A DNA stretch of 64,000 bases from Rhizobiaceae bacterium (GTDB lineage Bacteria > Pseudomonadota > Alphaproteobacteria > Rhizobiales > Rhizobiaceae), in NCBI GenBank assembly GCA_019635755.1, contig JAHBYW010000003.1, positions 186,001 through 250,000 of the forward strand. Reading direction: 5' to 3'. Below are positions 34,693 through 44,413 of this stretch, piece by piece (positions within the stretch are counted from its first letter, which is position 1; every line of letters begins with the position of its first letter). The translations under genes were made by a program, and so were the position numbers. The notes beneath the pieces are model-generated. The model saw only the letters and a program-made list of their open reading frames with translations, did no database searches and had not been told where the DNA came from.

Positions 34693-36363
34693 ATGTATCG
34701 CTATGACGAGTTCGACCAGGATTTCGTGAACGCCCGCGTGGAGCAGTTCAGCGACCAGGTCGACCGGCGGCTGGCCGGCGAGATCACCGAGGACCAGTTC
34801 CGACCGCTCAGGTTGATGAACGGCGTCTATCTCCAGCTTCACGCCTATATGCTGCGCGTCGCGATTCCCTACGGCACGCTGTCGTCGAAGCAGATGCGCA
34901 TGCTTGCCCACATCGCCCGCACCTACGACAAGGGCTACGGCCATTTTACCACGCGCCAGAACATCCAGTACAACTGGCCGGCGCTCTCGGACATGCCGAC
35001 GATCCTCGCTGACCTCGCGTCTGTCGAGATGCATGCGATCCAGACCAGCGGCAACTGCATCCGCAACGTCACGGCCGACCATTTCGCCGGTGCCGCCGCC
35101 GACGAGGTCGCCGATCCGCGTCCCTATGCGGAGATCCTGCGCCAGTGGTCCTCGGTTCACCCCGAGTTCTCGTACCTGCCGCGCAAGTTCAAGATCGCGG
35201 TGACGGGCGCCGAGCGCGACCGCGCGGCGATCCAGACACACGACATCGGGCTTCACCTGAAGAAGAACGCCGGCGGGGAGCTCGGCTTCGCCGTCTATGT
35301 CGGCGGCGGCCAGGGACGCACCCCGATGGTCGCGAAGAAGATCCGCGACTTCCTGCCGGAGAACCAGCTCCTCGCCTACTGCACCGCGATCCTGCGCGTG
35401 TACAATCTCTACGGACGTCGCGACAACAAGTACAAGGCGCGCATCAAGATCCTCGTCCACGAGACCGGTACCGAGGAGTTCGCCCGTCAGGTCGAGGCGG
35501 AATGGCAGGCGCTGAAGGACACGGAGCTGAAGCTTCCCGAGGCCGACATCCGCGCGATCGAGGCGTATTTCGCGCCGCCCGCGCTGACCCCGCGGCCGGA
35601 GGGCGAAGACGCCGTGCGCGTCGCACGGCTCGATTCCAAGAGCTTCTCCGAATGGCTCGACCAGAACGTGGTCACCCATCGCAACCCGGACTACGCGGCC
35701 GTCACGATTTCGCTGAAGGGCATCGGCGAGGCGCCGGGCGACGCCTCGGACAGCCAGATGGATGCGATCGCCGACCTGGCCGAAAAATGCGCCTTCGACG
35801 AGATCCGCGTCAGCCATGAGCAGAACCTGATCTTCCCGCATGTGGCGCGCGCCGACCTGAAGGCGATCTACGACGAACTGGTGCAGATCGGGCTGGCGAC
35901 GGCCAACTCCAACCTGATCACCGACATCATTGCCTGCCCCGGCCTCGACTATTGCGCACTCGCCAACGCACGCTCGATCTCGGTGGCGCAGAACATCTCG
36001 AACCGCTTCGCCGACCTCGCGCGGCAGCGCGACATCGGCGAGCTGAAGCTGAAGATTTCGGGCTGCATCAATGCCTGCGGCCACCACCACGTGGGCCACA
36101 TCGGCATTCTGGGAGTCGAGAAGAAGGGTGCCGAACTCTACCAGGTGACGCTGGGCGGCTCCGGCGACGAGACGACGACGATCGGCGAGATCATCGGCCG
36201 CGGCTTCGGACCCGACGAGATCACCGACGCGATCGAGACGATCGTCGACACCTATCTCGCCGTTCGGGCCGACCGGTCGGAGCGGTTCCTCGACACCTAC
36301 CGCCGCGTCGGCCCCGCGCCCTTCAAGGAGGCGCTCTATGCTGGCGAAACAAAGGCCGCTTGA
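34693..36363 (+). CDS. cysI: Assimilatory sulfite reductase, hemoprotein subunit
   Basis: This is a 556-residue nitrite/sulfite reductase that reduces sulfite to sulfide with six electrons. The siroheme and 4Fe-4S cysteines are in ACPGLDYCALA (C-x5-C) and SGCINACGHHH (C-x3-C). The N-terminal half has HFTTRQNIQYNW and TSGNCIRNVTADHFAG, which contact siroheme and substrate. The length fits the single-chain alphaproteobacterial enzyme. The CysG upstream supplies its cofactor and the reductase CysH overlaps its 3' end by 26 nt. Nitrite reduction is a less likely role given the PAPS/APS reductase neighbour. Confidence 0.94.
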   Translation: MYRYDEFDQDFVNARVEQFSDQVDRRLAGEITEDQFRPLRLMNGVYLQLHAYMLRVAIPYGTLSSKQMRMLAHIARTYDKGYGHFTTRQNIQYNWPALSDMPTILADLASVEMHAIQTSGNCIRNVTADHFAGAAADEVADPRPYAEILRQWSSVHPEFSYLPRKFKIAVTGAERDRAAIQTHDIGLHLKKNAGGELGFAVYVGGGQGRTPMVAKKIRDFLPENQLLAYCTAILRVYNLYGRRDNKYKARIKILVHETGTEEFARQVEAEWQALKDTELKLPEADIRAIEAYFAPPALTPRPEGEDAVRVARLDSKSFSEWLDQNVVTHRNPDYAAVTISLKGIGEAPGDASDSQMDAIADLAEKCAFDEIRVSHEQNLIFPHVARADLKAIYDELVQIGLATANSNLITDIIACPGLDYCALANARSISVAQNISNRFADLARQRDIGELKLKISGCINACGHHHVGHIGILGVEKKGAELYQVTLGGSGDETTTIGEIIGRGFGPDEITDAIETIVDTYLAVRADRSERFLDTYRRVGPAPFKEALYAGETKAA

Positions 36364-37090
36364 TCAGGCGGAGGAGGCAGCCACCGAGGCGGCAGCCCTC
36401 GAAGCCAGCCAGGGCTATCTCGAGCCGATCGAGATCATCGAACGCGCCGCAGCGCATGATTTTGCCGGCGCCCTGGCCGCCGTGTCGTCCTTCGGCGCGG
36501 ATTCGGCCGTCCTGCTGCACATGATCTCCAAGGTCGATCCGTCGCTGCCGGTCGCCTTCCTCGACACCGGCAAGCATTTCGGCGAGACGCTGGACTACCG
36601 CGATGCGCTCGTCGCCGACTTCGCGCTGCGCGACATCAGGATCATTTCGCCCGAGGAGAACGCGCTGGCGCGCGTCGATCCGGACGGCACGCTGCACGCG
36701 CGGGACACCAACGCCTGCTGCGATGTGCGCAAAGTCGAGCCGATGGCGCGCGCTGTCGCGCCTTTTCGTGCATGGCTCACGGGCCGCAAGCGCTTCCAGG
36801 CCGCGACGCGGAAGAATCTTGCCGTTTACGAACCCGTCGGGCCGCGCATCCGCATCAACCCGCTGGCGCGCTGGACCACCGCCGACCTCGCCGAATACAT
36901 GCGCCGCCACGCACTGCGGCAGAACCCGCTCGTCGCCTACGGATATCTCTCCATCGGCTGTTTCCCCTGCACGCAGCCGGTGAAGCCCGGCGAGGACGCG
37001 CGCTCCGGCCGCTGGGCTGGTCAAGCCAAGACCGAATGCGGTATTCACCTGTCCGGACTGGAACAGTCGCTGACAGACGCATCGCTCTAG
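36338..37090 (+). CDS. cysH: Phosphoadenylyl/adenylyl-sulfate reductase
   Basis: This is a 250-residue thioredoxin-dependent reductase converting APS (or PAPS) to sulfite. The PP-loop region SSFGADSAVLLHMI is at about residues 49-62. Two cysteine pairs (ACCDVRK and IGCFPC) and the C-terminal ECGIHL are present. The paired cysteines indicate the 4Fe-4S type, which usually acts on adenylyl sulfate. GGAGG precedes the ATG, which lies inside the end of the sulfite reductase gene. It is followed after 14 nt by the DUF934 gene. Confidence 0.94.
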   Translation: MLAKQRPLDQAEEAATEAAALEASQGYLEPIEIIERAAAHDFAGALAAVSSFGADSAVLLHMISKVDPSLPVAFLDTGKHFGETLDYRDALVADFALRDIRIISPEENALARVDPDGTLHARDTNACCDVRKVEPMARAVAPFRAWLTGRKRFQAATRKNLAVYEPVGPRIRINPLARWTTADLAEYMRRHALRQNPLVAYGYLSIGCFPCTQPVKPGEDARSGRWAGQAKTECGIHLSGLEQSLTDASL

Positions 37091-37104
37091 GACTTCGCCA
37101 TTTC

Positions 37105-37644
37105 ATGACCGAGACTGCCGCGCAGCCGACAGCCACGCGCCTGTGGACGCCTGAAGGTTTCCGCGAGGACGAATGGCGCCATGCCGACAGCGCCGACGCT
37201 CTTTCCGGCAACGGCCGCTTCATCCTGCCGCTGGCGGTGTTCCTGGCGCTGGACGAACAGGTGCGCAAGGGCGCGAAGGAACGGCTCGGTGTGTTGCTGA
37301 TGCCGGGCGACCAGCTGGAGGCGATCGTCCCGCATCTCGACGAGCTGACGCTGGTGGCCCTGGCGTTTCCGGCCTTCAGCGACGGACGCAGCTTCTCCAA
37401 GGCGGAACTGCTGCGCAGCCGCCACGGCTTTGCCGGCCCGGTCCGGGCCACCGGCCAGGTGCTGGTCGACCAGCTTCCGCACATGCTGCGGCTGGGCTTC
37501 AGCGAGTTCGAGGTGTCGCACCCCGTGTTGCTGCAGCGGCTGGAGACGGGCGATGTCGGGGGGCTCGGCCTCTACTACCAGCCGACCTCCCAGCCGGCCG
37601 CGGCCGGCGAGAAATATTCCTGGCGTCGGAAGCCGACGGCATAG
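37105..37644 (+). CDS. DUF934 family protein, sulfite-reduction associated
   Basis: This is a 179-residue protein of the DUF934 family, which regularly ends cysHI operons in proteobacteria. Typical segments are [12 protein letters not shown] near residues 40-51, [15 protein letters not shown], and [12 protein letters not shown]. It is proposed in the literature to be an oxidoreductase linked to sulfite reduction, but the reaction is not certain. The frame is open upstream through cysH; the ATG at 37105 gives the standard N-terminus. It ends the sulfur operon. Confidence 0.86.
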   Translation: MTETAAQPTATRLWTPEGFREDEWRHADSADALSGNGRFILPLAVFLALDEQVRKGAKERLGVLLMPGDQLEAIVPHLDELTLVALAFPAFSDGRSFSKAELLRSRHGFAGPVRATGQVLVDQLPHMLRLGFSEFEVSHPVLLQRLETGDVGGLGLYYQPTSQPAAAGEKYSWRRKPTA

Positions 37645-37703
37645 GCCGAAGGCTTAAACTCCATCAAGGACTGCGCTACGCTGCCCGTCGAGGGGGAAGG
37701 CGG

Positions 37704-39308
37704 GTGGAATTCGACTACGTCATCGTCGGCGCCGGTTCGGCCGGCTCCGTGCTCGCCGCGCGGCTGTCCGAGAAGCCCGACGTCCGCGTCTGCCTGATCG
37801 AGGCGGGCGGCAACGCGCGATCGGTCGTGCTGCGCGCGCCTGCCGGTTTCGCGCTTCTGACGCGCGGGCCGTTCAAGCACCTCTACTGGAATTTCGAGTC
37901 CGTGCCGCAGCCGGGCCTCAACGGCCGCAAGAGCTTCCAGCCGCGCGGGCGCGGCCTCGGAGGGTCGAGCGCCATCAACGCCATGCTTTATGTGCGCGGC
38001 CATCGCACCGACTATGACGACTGGGCGGCGGCGGGCTGCACCGGCTGGGGCTGGTCGGACGTGCTGCCCTTCTTCCGCAAGGCGGAGGCCAACCAGCGCG
38101 GCGCTGACGACTTCCACGGCGCCGACGGGCCGCTGCAGGTCGCCGACCAGCAGGAGCCCAGACCGATCACCCGCGCCTTCATCGAAGCCTGCGGGGAAAA
38201 CCAGATCCGCTTCAATCCCGACTACAACGGTGCCGAGCAGGATGGCGCGGGACTCTTCCAGGTCACGCAGTTCTGGAAGGGCGAGAAGCGCGGCGAGCGA
38301 TGCTCCGTCGCCCGCGCCTATCTCGACCCGGTCGAAAGCCGTCCGAACCTCGCGATCCTGAAAGACGCGATCGTCATGGGGATCGAGTTCGACGGGCGAC
38401 GCGCCACCGGCGTGCGGCTGCGCGACCGGTCCAGCGAGAAGACGATCGCCGCGCGCCGGGAGGTGATCCTCTCCGCCGGTGCGCTGGCGTCCCCGCAATT
38501 GCTGATGCTCTCCGGCATCGGACCGGGCCAGCAACTCAGGCGCCACGGCATTGCCGTCCGCAACGACCTGCCCGGCGTCGGGCAGAATTTGCAGGACCAT
38601 CTGGATTTCACGCTCGGCTGGAAGTCGCGCGATCCCGACACGATCGGCCTGACGCCGCGCATGGGTCTGCGCCTCTTGCGCGAGACGTTGCGGTGGCGCC
38701 GCGACGGCACCGGCCTGCTGACCAGCCCCGTTGCCGAGGGCGTCGCCTTCGTCAAATCCGATCCGGGTCTCAGCCGGCCGGACCTGCAGCTTCACTTCGC
38801 GGTTGCGATGGTCGACGACCACGGCCGCAAGATGCACCTCGGCTACGGCTTCTCCTGCCATGTGTGCGTGCTGCGGCCGTTCTCGCGCGGTGACGTCGGG
38901 CTGAACAACGCCGATCCGCTGTCGGCTCCGCGCATCGATCCGAAATTCCTGTCCGACGAGCGGGATGCGGCGCTGCTGCTCAAGGGCACGAAACTCACCC
39001 GGAAAATCCTTGGCTCGCCGGCGCTCGAATCCTATCGGCAAAAGGAATACTACCTATCGGGCGAGCCGACCGACGACGAGTTCATGCGCCATATCCGCGA
39101 TCGCGCGGATACGATCTATCATCCGGTCGGAACCTGCCGGATGGGCGCAGGACCCGACGCCGTGGTCGACCCCGAACTCAAGGTCAGAGGCATCGATGGG
39201 TTGCGGGTGGTCGACGCTTCGATCATGCCGACGCTGCCTGGCGGCAACACCAACGCCCCGACGGTCATGGTCGCAGAAAAGGCGGCGATGATGATCGCCG
39301 CCTCGTGA
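37704..39308 (+). CDS. GMC family oxidoreductase, choline-dehydrogenase-like
   Basis: This is a 534-residue FAD-dependent oxidoreductase. The dinucleotide motif [20 protein letters not shown] is at residues 4-23, and the GMC signature [19 protein letters not shown] at about 82-100. The C-terminal HPVGTCRMG and [18 protein letters not shown] complete the active site. The start is GTG at 37704 after GGGGGAAGGCG; the frame continues upstream over the DUF934 gene and is not used. It should oxidise a primary alcohol to an aldehyde or acid. The substrate is unknown, and the gene stands 59 nt after the sulfur operon, probably as a separate unit. Confidence 0.9.
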   Translation: MEFDYVIVGAGSAGSVLAARLSEKPDVRVCLIEAGGNARSVVLRAPAGFALLTRGPFKHLYWNFESVPQPGLNGRKSFQPRGRGLGGSSAINAMLYVRGHRTDYDDWAAAGCTGWGWSDVLPFFRKAEANQRGADDFHGADGPLQVADQQEPRPITRAFIEACGENQIRFNPDYNGAEQDGAGLFQVTQFWKGEKRGERCSVARAYLDPVESRPNLAILKDAIVMGIEFDGRRATGVRLRDRSSEKTIAARREVILSAGALASPQLLMLSGIGPGQQLRRHGIAVRNDLPGVGQNLQDHLDFTLGWKSRDPDTIGLTPRMGLRLLRETLRWRRDGTGLLTSPVAEGVAFVKSDPGLSRPDLQLHFAVAMVDDHGRKMHLGYGFSCHVCVLRPFSRGDVGLNNADPLSAPRIDPKFLSDERDAALLLKGTKLTRKILGSPALESYRQKEYYLSGEPTDDEFMRHIRDRADTIYHPVGTCRMGAGPDAVVDPELKVRGIDGLRVVDASIMPTLPGGNTNAPTVMVAEKAAMMIAAS

Positions 39309-39330
39309 AGGCCTGAAACTGCCGAAGCAG

Positions 39331-39531
39331 CTACCTGGAGTTGTCCGCAGGCCGTGCGCGGGCCTCTGCCCTGTCGAGTTCCGTGAGCAGGCGGCCGAGT
39401 TCGTCCGGCATCTCGTCGTCCAGGCGGAACTGCGGGAGCGCGCGGAAATAGCGCTGATTGCGCTCCGCCCCCACCTGGCGACGGATGGTTGCTGTGAGGC
39501 TATCCATCTTCGTCTTTCCGTTCTGTGACAT
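39331..39531 (-). CDS. Small hypothetical protein, 66 residues
   Basis: This is a short gene convergent with the GMC gene. It starts MSQNGKTKMDSLTATIRRQVG and ends with a charged helix in PDELGRLLTELDRAEARA. The end pattern faintly resembles NepR anti-sigma factors of alphaproteobacteria, which have a PDRFL-LL-LD motif, but no PhyR or EcfG gene is nearby. Ribosome sites before both possible starts (39531 and the internal Met9) are weak. It may be a real small regulatory or stress protein. Confidence 0.45.
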   Translation of the reverse strand: MSQNGKTKMDSLTATIRRQVGAERNQRYFRALPQFRLDDEMPDELGRLLTELDRAEARARPADNSR

Positions 39532-39782
39532 TGCAACTCATACTCGGTTCGGGGTCGAAACTCGCATCGTCAGCGGATGGTTCCGTTTGTGGCAGGCCCA
39601 CTTCCAGTTCCTCCCCAACGCGGTAAAGTTTGAGTAAAATTGGATGGAATTCGCTCTAATATTGCGCGATTCGGCGGAACTCTCGCTGGTCTGGCCAGTG
39701 ATTTCGCATGCTGGTGGCCGGATTTGGTTTGCCAGGGACGCATGCTAAGCAGGCTCAGAGTGCCCTCCCGCCGCGGCTAACC
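39532..39782. other. Intergenic region before the dimethylformamidase-like gene
   Basis: This is about 250 bp with lower GC than its surroundings, including an AT-rich stretch around 39625-39665. It probably holds the promoters of the small minus-strand gene and of the four-gene plus-strand set. I saw no clear dyad, terminator or RNA gene in it. Confidence 0.4.
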
Positions 39783-41426
39783 ATGACCTCGCACAATGAC
39801 GAGTATCCGGATTTCGGACTGACGCCGGAGGAGCGTCGGCGGGCGGTCTTCACCCACTACTACGAACGCCCGGGCATGGACGGCGAGCACGGCGAGATCT
39901 GGTGCTACACCGACCGCTTCTCCTACCGTAGCGGCGAAACGGCGACGTTCTTCGTGTCCTCGACAGCGCCGACCTTCGGGATCGAGATTGTCCGCGACGG
40001 AGCGGTCGAGACGCCGCTCTTCTCCCGGCGGAACGTCGCGGCGCGCTGGCAGGACACGCCGGACCAGTGCTCGGTCCATGGCTGCGGATGGGAGGCGACG
40101 TTCGAGCTGCCGCTGCCGTCGGACTGGCCGTCCGGCGCCTATCGCGTCGCGTTGAGGGCCGAAGGACCCGGCGGCAAGACGGTCGTATCGCACCACCTCT
40201 TCGTCATCGCGCCGCATGCCGGCCGGAAGGCAGGCCGCGTCCTTCTGGTGGCGTCGACCGGCACGTGGACCGCCTACAACACGTGGGGCGGCTCCAATCA
40301 CTACGAGGGCATCACCGGCCCGAACCGCGATCATTTCGCAACCACGGTGTCGACGCAGCGCCCGTGGTGCCGTGGCTTCGTCGTCCTGCCGCCGACCGCG
40401 CCGCGCGTTCCGGTCGAGGCGTCGCTCGGGCCGATGAAGGAGCCGCGCTATCCGCACATGGAATGGGCCTTCGCCACCGGCCACTCCAAGAAATACGCAT
40501 CGTCGGGCTGGGCAAGCTACGAGTCGCACTTCTTCCGCTGGGCTGAGCGCGCAGGCTATGCCATCGACCTCGCCACACAGCACGAGCTGCAGTTCGCACC
40601 CGACCTGCTCGACGGCTATGCCTGCGTCGTCTTCGTCGGCCATTGCGAATACTGGTCGTGGGAGATGCGCGACGCCATCGACCGCTACGTCGAGAACGGC
40701 GGCAAGGTGGCACGCTTCGCCGGCAATTTCCTCTGGCAGACGCGCATCAGCGCCGACGGCACGCAGCAGACCTGCTACAAATACACCGCCCGCGACGCCG
40801 ATCCGATCGCGGCCACCGGCGACATCACGCGGCTGACGCATTCCTGGGATGCGCCGGAGATCGGCCGACCCGCCATCCAGACCTTCGGGCTGAGCCCCTC
40901 CAAGGGCATCTATGCCGGATGGGGCGGCTGCACGCCGCGTGGGGTGAGAGGGTTTCCGATCTATCGCCCGCAGCACTGGGCGTTCAAAAACACAGGCCTG
41001 TTTTATGGCGACGTGCTCGGACAGGAGTCGCACATCTTCGGCTATGAGGTGGACGGGCTGGATCACCTCGTCCGCAACGGCCTGCCGGAGGCGACGCCGG
41101 AAAGCGGCGCGCTTCCGGGCACGGAGATCCTCGCGGTCGGCCTTGCCAGCCAGGTCGAGGAGAACGACGATCTGCCCAAGGACAATATGTGGCTGGGCGA
41201 CGGCGACGGACGCTTCACCGCCGACGTGCTTTATCGCGACAAGAGCGACGAGGCGCTGGAACGGGTCAAGCGCGGAAACGGCATGATCGTCGTCGCGCCG
41301 AAGGGCCGGGGTGAGATATTCCACGCCGGCTCATGCGAATGGGTGGCCGGGCTGCTCCGCAAGGACGCGATGGTCGAGCGCGTGACGGCCAACGTGCTGG
41401 ACCGGTATCTGGCGAAGACGGGGTGA
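39783..41426 (+). CDS. N,N-dimethylformamidase beta-subunit-like protein
   Basis: This is a 547-residue protein of the dimethylformamidase large-subunit-like family. The N-terminal half is beta-rich with GEIWCYTDRFSYRSGETATF. The core has ASTGTWTAYNTWGGSNHYEG and VGHCEYWSWEMRDAIDRYVE, then a C-terminal segment AGSCEWVAGLLRKD. It resembles the C-terminal part of DmfA2, but no small subunit gene is present, so amide hydrolysis of dimethylformamide itself is doubtful. I chose the ATG at 39783; an upstream ATG at 39708 adds 25 residues with no ribosome site. The next gene, an aminotransferase, starts 1 nt after its stop, implying co-expression. Confidence 0.8.
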   Translation: MTSHNDEYPDFGLTPEERRRAVFTHYYERPGMDGEHGEIWCYTDRFSYRSGETATFFVSSTAPTFGIEIVRDGAVETPLFSRRNVAARWQDTPDQCSVHGCGWEATFELPLPSDWPSGAYRVALRAEGPGGKTVVSHHLFVIAPHAGRKAGRVLLVASTGTWTAYNTWGGSNHYEGITGPNRDHFATTVSTQRPWCRGFVVLPPTAPRVPVEASLGPMKEPRYPHMEWAFATGHSKKYASSGWASYESHFFRWAERAGYAIDLATQHELQFAPDLLDGYACVVFVGHCEYWSWEMRDAIDRYVENGGKVARFAGNFLWQTRISADGTQQTCYKYTARDADPIAATGDITRLTHSWDAPEIGRPAIQTFGLSPSKGIYAGWGGCTPRGVRGFPIYRPQHWAFKNTGLFYGDVLGQESHIFGYEVDGLDHLVRNGLPEATPESGALPGTEILAVGLASQVEENDDLPKDNMWLGDGDGRFTADVLYRDKSDEALERVKRGNGMIVVAPKGRGEIFHAGSCEWVAGLLRKDAMVERVTANVLDRYLAKTG

Positions 41427-41427
41427 C

Positions 41428-42798
41428 ATGGACAACCAACCGAAGCCGGCCACCGCCCGCCCCCCATCGAACCTCTTCTACCTGACGCGCTTGCGCCGGC
41501 CGCTGGTCGACCGCGCGGAGGGTATCTACTTCTGGGACGAGACAGGCCGCCGCGTGATCGACGGTTCGTCGGGCGCGATGGTGGTCAATCTCGGCCATGG
41601 CAACCGCAACGTCCTCGACGCCATGAAGCGGCAGATGGACAAGGCGACCTTCGCCTATCGCCTGCATTTCGAGAACCAGCCGGCGGAGGATCTGGCGAAG
41701 GACGTGGCGCGGCGCATGCCCGGCGACCTCGACCGCATCTTCTTCGTCTCGGGCGGCTCGGAGGCGGTGGAGTCCTGCCTGAAGCTCGCGCGACAGTGGG
41801 CCGTTGTCACCGGGCAGGCCAGCCGCTGGAAGGTCATCGGCCGCTTCCCATCCTATCATGGCGGAACGATGGGATCGCTCGGCATCACCGGCGACGGGGC
41901 ACTCGTCGACACCTTCGTTCCGTCCATCCGGCAGATGCCGCTGGTTCCGGCGCCGACTGCCTGGCGCGACCGCGACAACCTCACGCTCGAGCAGCGCGGG
42001 CTGAAGTACGCCGACATGCTGGAGGAGAAGATCCTCGCCGAAGGGCCGGAAAGCGTACTGGCCTTCATCATGGAGCCGATCGGCGGCGCAGCGACGGCGG
42101 CGCTGGTTGCGCCGGACAGCTATTTCCCGCGCATTCGGGAGATCTGCGACAGATACGGCATCCTGCTGATCCATGACGAGGTGATGAGCGGCATCAACCG
42201 CACGGGCAAATTCCTCGGCGGCGACCACTGGAACTGCCGCCCCGACATCGTCGCCATGTCCAAGGGAATCGGCTCCGGCTACGCACCGCTCGGCGCGATG
42301 GCCGCGCCGCAGCGCATTGTCAAGCCGATCCTCGATTCCGGCGGGTTCCAGCATGGCTACACCTATTCCGGCAATCCGCTCGCCTGTGCGGCCGGACTTG
42401 CGGTGCTGGCGGAAATGGACCGGCTCAGGGTCGCCGAGAACGCGGCGGCCATGGGCGAGGTGCTGATGGAGGAGCTGCGCATGCTGGCCAAGCGCTTCGC
42501 CTTCATGGGCGACATCCGCGGCAAGGGCCTGCTCGTCGGCGTCGAGCTGTTCGAGGATCCGGCGACGCTGAAGCCCATCGCCAAGGCGAAGAACGCCTAT
42601 CAGCGGCTGATCGACCTTTCCTACGACCGCGGGCTGATCATCTACGGCCGCCGCGTGAAGGGCGGGCCGGACGGCGACAATTTCATGCTGGCGCCGCCGC
42701 TCATCATCACGCGGGAACAGGTGGGCGAACTGATCGCCATCCTGGGCGATGCGCTGCAGGCGCTCGCAGACGAGCTCGGGCTGCCGGTCAACGCATGA
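41428..42798 (+). CDS. Class III aminotransferase (PLP-dependent)
   Basis: This is a 456-residue fold-type I aminotransferase of class III. The PLP-binding lysine is K279 in DIVAMSKGIGSGYAPLGAM, the aspartate is in LLIHDEVMSGINRTGKF, and SGGSEAVESCLKLAR holds the phosphate. The class typically transfers terminal amino groups of diamines, omega-amino acids or beta-alanine. It lies between the formamidase-like gene and a GNAT acetyltransferase, with which it overlaps by 4 nt. A role in amine or polyamine turnover is plausible from this set. Confidence 0.9.
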   Translation: MDNQPKPATARPPSNLFYLTRLRRPLVDRAEGIYFWDETGRRVIDGSSGAMVVNLGHGNRNVLDAMKRQMDKATFAYRLHFENQPAEDLAKDVARRMPGDLDRIFFVSGGSEAVESCLKLARQWAVVTGQASRWKVIGRFPSYHGGTMGSLGITGDGALVDTFVPSIRQMPLVPAPTAWRDRDNLTLEQRGLKYADMLEEKILAEGPESVLAFIMEPIGGAATAALVAPDSYFPRIREICDRYGILLIHDEVMSGINRTGKFLGGDHWNCRPDIVAMSKGIGSGYAPLGAMAAPQRIVKPILDSGGFQHGYTYSGNPLACAAGLAVLAEMDRLRVAENAAAMGEVLMEELRMLAKRFAFMGDIRGKGLLVGVELFEDPATLKPIAKAKNAYQRLIDLSYDRGLIIYGRRVKGGPDGDNFMLAPPLIITREQVGELIAILGDALQALADELGLPVNA

Positions 42799-43298
42799 GC
42801 GCACGCGTGACCATCCGCGAGGCGACCGCCGCGGACGCCCCGGACATCCACCGCGCGCTGCTGACGCTGGCCGAGCATGTCGGCGAGATGCACAGGGTCG
42901 TCAGCACGGTGGACGACATCCGCCGCTATGGGTTCGAGGCGAGCCCCCCGCATTTCACCGCGCTCGTCGCCGAGGTCGATGGCGCGTTCGCGGGCATCAG
43001 CCTGTTCTTCCCGACCTTCTCCACCTGGTATGGCCGCCCGGGCGTCTATGTCCAGGATCTCGTCGTCGAACCGGGCTTTCGCGGCATGGACATCGGCCGC
43101 GCCCTCATACGGGCCACGGCGCGGCGTGCGGCAGCCGGCGGTGCGACCCATATGAAGCTCGCGGTCGACACCCAAAACGTCTCCGCGCAGGCCTTCTACG
43201 CGCGCATGGGCCTCCGGCACGCCGACGAGGATTTCCTCTACTATGCGGCCGGCGATGCCTTCGGGGCGCTCGCGGCCGGTGATGGAGAGGGCCGATGA
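42795..43298 (+). CDS. GNAT family N-acetyltransferase
   Basis: This is a 167-residue acetyl-CoA-dependent acetyltransferase. The acetyl-CoA-binding region reads VQDLVVEPGFRGMDIGRALI, close to the R/Q-x2-G-x-G/A consensus. The C-terminal QAFYARMGLRHADEDFLYY is typical of diamine or spermidine acetyltransferase-like members. It overlaps the aminotransferase by 4 nt and the deacetylase-like gene by 4 nt. Acetylation and deacetylation genes side by side suggest protection or tagging of an amine substrate. Confidence 0.85.
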   Translation: MSARVTIREATAADAPDIHRALLTLAEHVGEMHRVVSTVDDIRRYGFEASPPHFTALVAEVDGAFAGISLFFPTFSTWYGRPGVYVQDLVVEPGFRGMDIGRALIRATARRAAAGGATHMKLAVDTQNVSAQAFYARMGLRHADEDFLYYAAGDAFGALAAGDGEGR

Positions 43299-44323
43299 AA
43301 GGCTTCTTCGCCGACGAGCAGCGGAAGCACGACCCGAAGGCGTTCCTCTCCAGCGGCGCGCCGAAACCGAATCCAGAGCAGCCGGCGCGCGTCGACAGGC
43401 TGCTGGCCGGAGCGCGCACGGCGGGGTGCGAGGTCGTGCGTCCGCGCGAGCAGGGGCTCGGACCGGTCTCGGCCGTGCACACGCCGGAGTATCTCGAATT
43501 CCTGGAGCGCATCTTCGAGCGCTGGCAGCGCATCGAAGGGGCATCGGCCGAGGTGATCCCGAACATCCATCCGCTCGCGCGAGACGGCACCTACCCGGCG
43601 TCCGCCGTCGGTCAGGCCGGCTACCACATGGCCGACACGTCCTGCCCGATCTCTGCCGAGACCTGGGACAGCGCGCTCTGGAGCGCGTGGACGGCGGCGA
43701 GCGCGGCGGACGACGTGCAGGCCGGTGCGCCCTCGGCCTATGCGCTCTGCCGCCCGCCGGGGCATCACGCATTCGCCGACGTCGCGGGCGGGTTCTGCTA
43801 CATCAACAACTCCGCCGTCGCCGCGCAGCGCCTGCGTTCCAATGCGGCGCGCGTCGCCATCCTCGATGTCGACCTGCATCACGGCAACGGCACGCAGGGG
43901 ATATTCTACCGCCGCGACGACGTGCTGACCGTATCGATCCACGCCGATCCGGTCCGCTTCTATCCCTTCTTCTGGGGCCATGCGGACGAGCGCGGCGAAG
44001 GACCCGGGCTCGGCTACAACCTGAACCTGCCGCTGGCGCGCAGGACCGCCGACGCGGGCTTTCTCGAAGCGCTCGACACGGCGCTGCGGCGGATCCGCGC
44101 CTTTGCGCCGGAGGCACTCGTCGTGGCGCTTGGACTGGACACATTCGAGGGCGATCCGTTCGGCGGGCTGTCGGTGACGACGCCCGGATTCGCGCGGATC
44201 GGCGAAGCCATTGGCACGCTCGCGCTGCCCACGGTGATCGTCCAGGAGGGTGGCTACCTCTGCGACGCGCTGGGCGACAATCTCGCGGCGTTCCTGACCG
44301 GGTTCGCCGGCCGTCACCGTTGA
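43295..44323 (+). CDS. Histone-deacetylase-fold amidohydrolase, acetylpolyamine amidohydrolase-like
   Basis: This is a 342-residue zinc amidohydrolase of the arginase/deacetylase superfamily. The active-site His pair is in RPPGHHAF (157-158) and the metal ligands are in DVDLHHGNGTQG (D193, H195). The third aspartate lies in GLDTFEGDPFGG, and the C-terminal loop QEGGYLCDALG is intact. The N-terminus (MKGFFADEQRKHDPKAF) resembles acetylpolyamine amidohydrolases, which remove acetyl groups from short amines. It is coupled to the GNAT gene and ends the four-gene set. Confidence 0.9.
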   Translation: MKGFFADEQRKHDPKAFLSSGAPKPNPEQPARVDRLLAGARTAGCEVVRPREQGLGPVSAVHTPEYLEFLERIFERWQRIEGASAEVIPNIHPLARDGTYPASAVGQAGYHMADTSCPISAETWDSALWSAWTAASAADDVQAGAPSAYALCRPPGHHAFADVAGGFCYINNSAVAAQRLRSNAARVAILDVDLHHGNGTQGIFYRRDDVLTVSIHADPVRFYPFFWGHADERGEGPGLGYNLNLPLARRTADAGFLEALDTALRRIRAFAPEALVVALGLDTFEGDPFGGLSVTTPGFARIGEAIGTLALPTVIVQEGGYLCDALGDNLAAFLTGFAGRHR

Positions 44324-44348
44324 CCGAGCCCGCAAGCCTCAGGCGGTA

Positions 44349-44362
44349 TTGACCCGCATCAA
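44349..44362. promoter_or_regulatory. FNR/FixK-type box TTGAC-CCGC-ATCAA
   Basis: The 14-nt sequence matches the anaerobic regulator consensus TTGAY-N4-RTCAA. It lies 52 nt before the ATG of the DUF998 gene, a typical distance for activation by FnrN or FixK. Assignment is by consensus only. Confidence 0.55.
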
Positions 44363-44413
44363 GGCGCATACGGGCCGCGCTGCTATTGTCGGCTTCCTGG
44401 CAGGGAGCGCACC

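Noticed and set aside
37173-37703. Long N-terminal extension of the GMC oxidoreductase
   Set aside because: The extension runs through the DUF934 gene in another frame. GTG at 37704 with GGGGGAAGG gives the family start [15 protein letters not shown].
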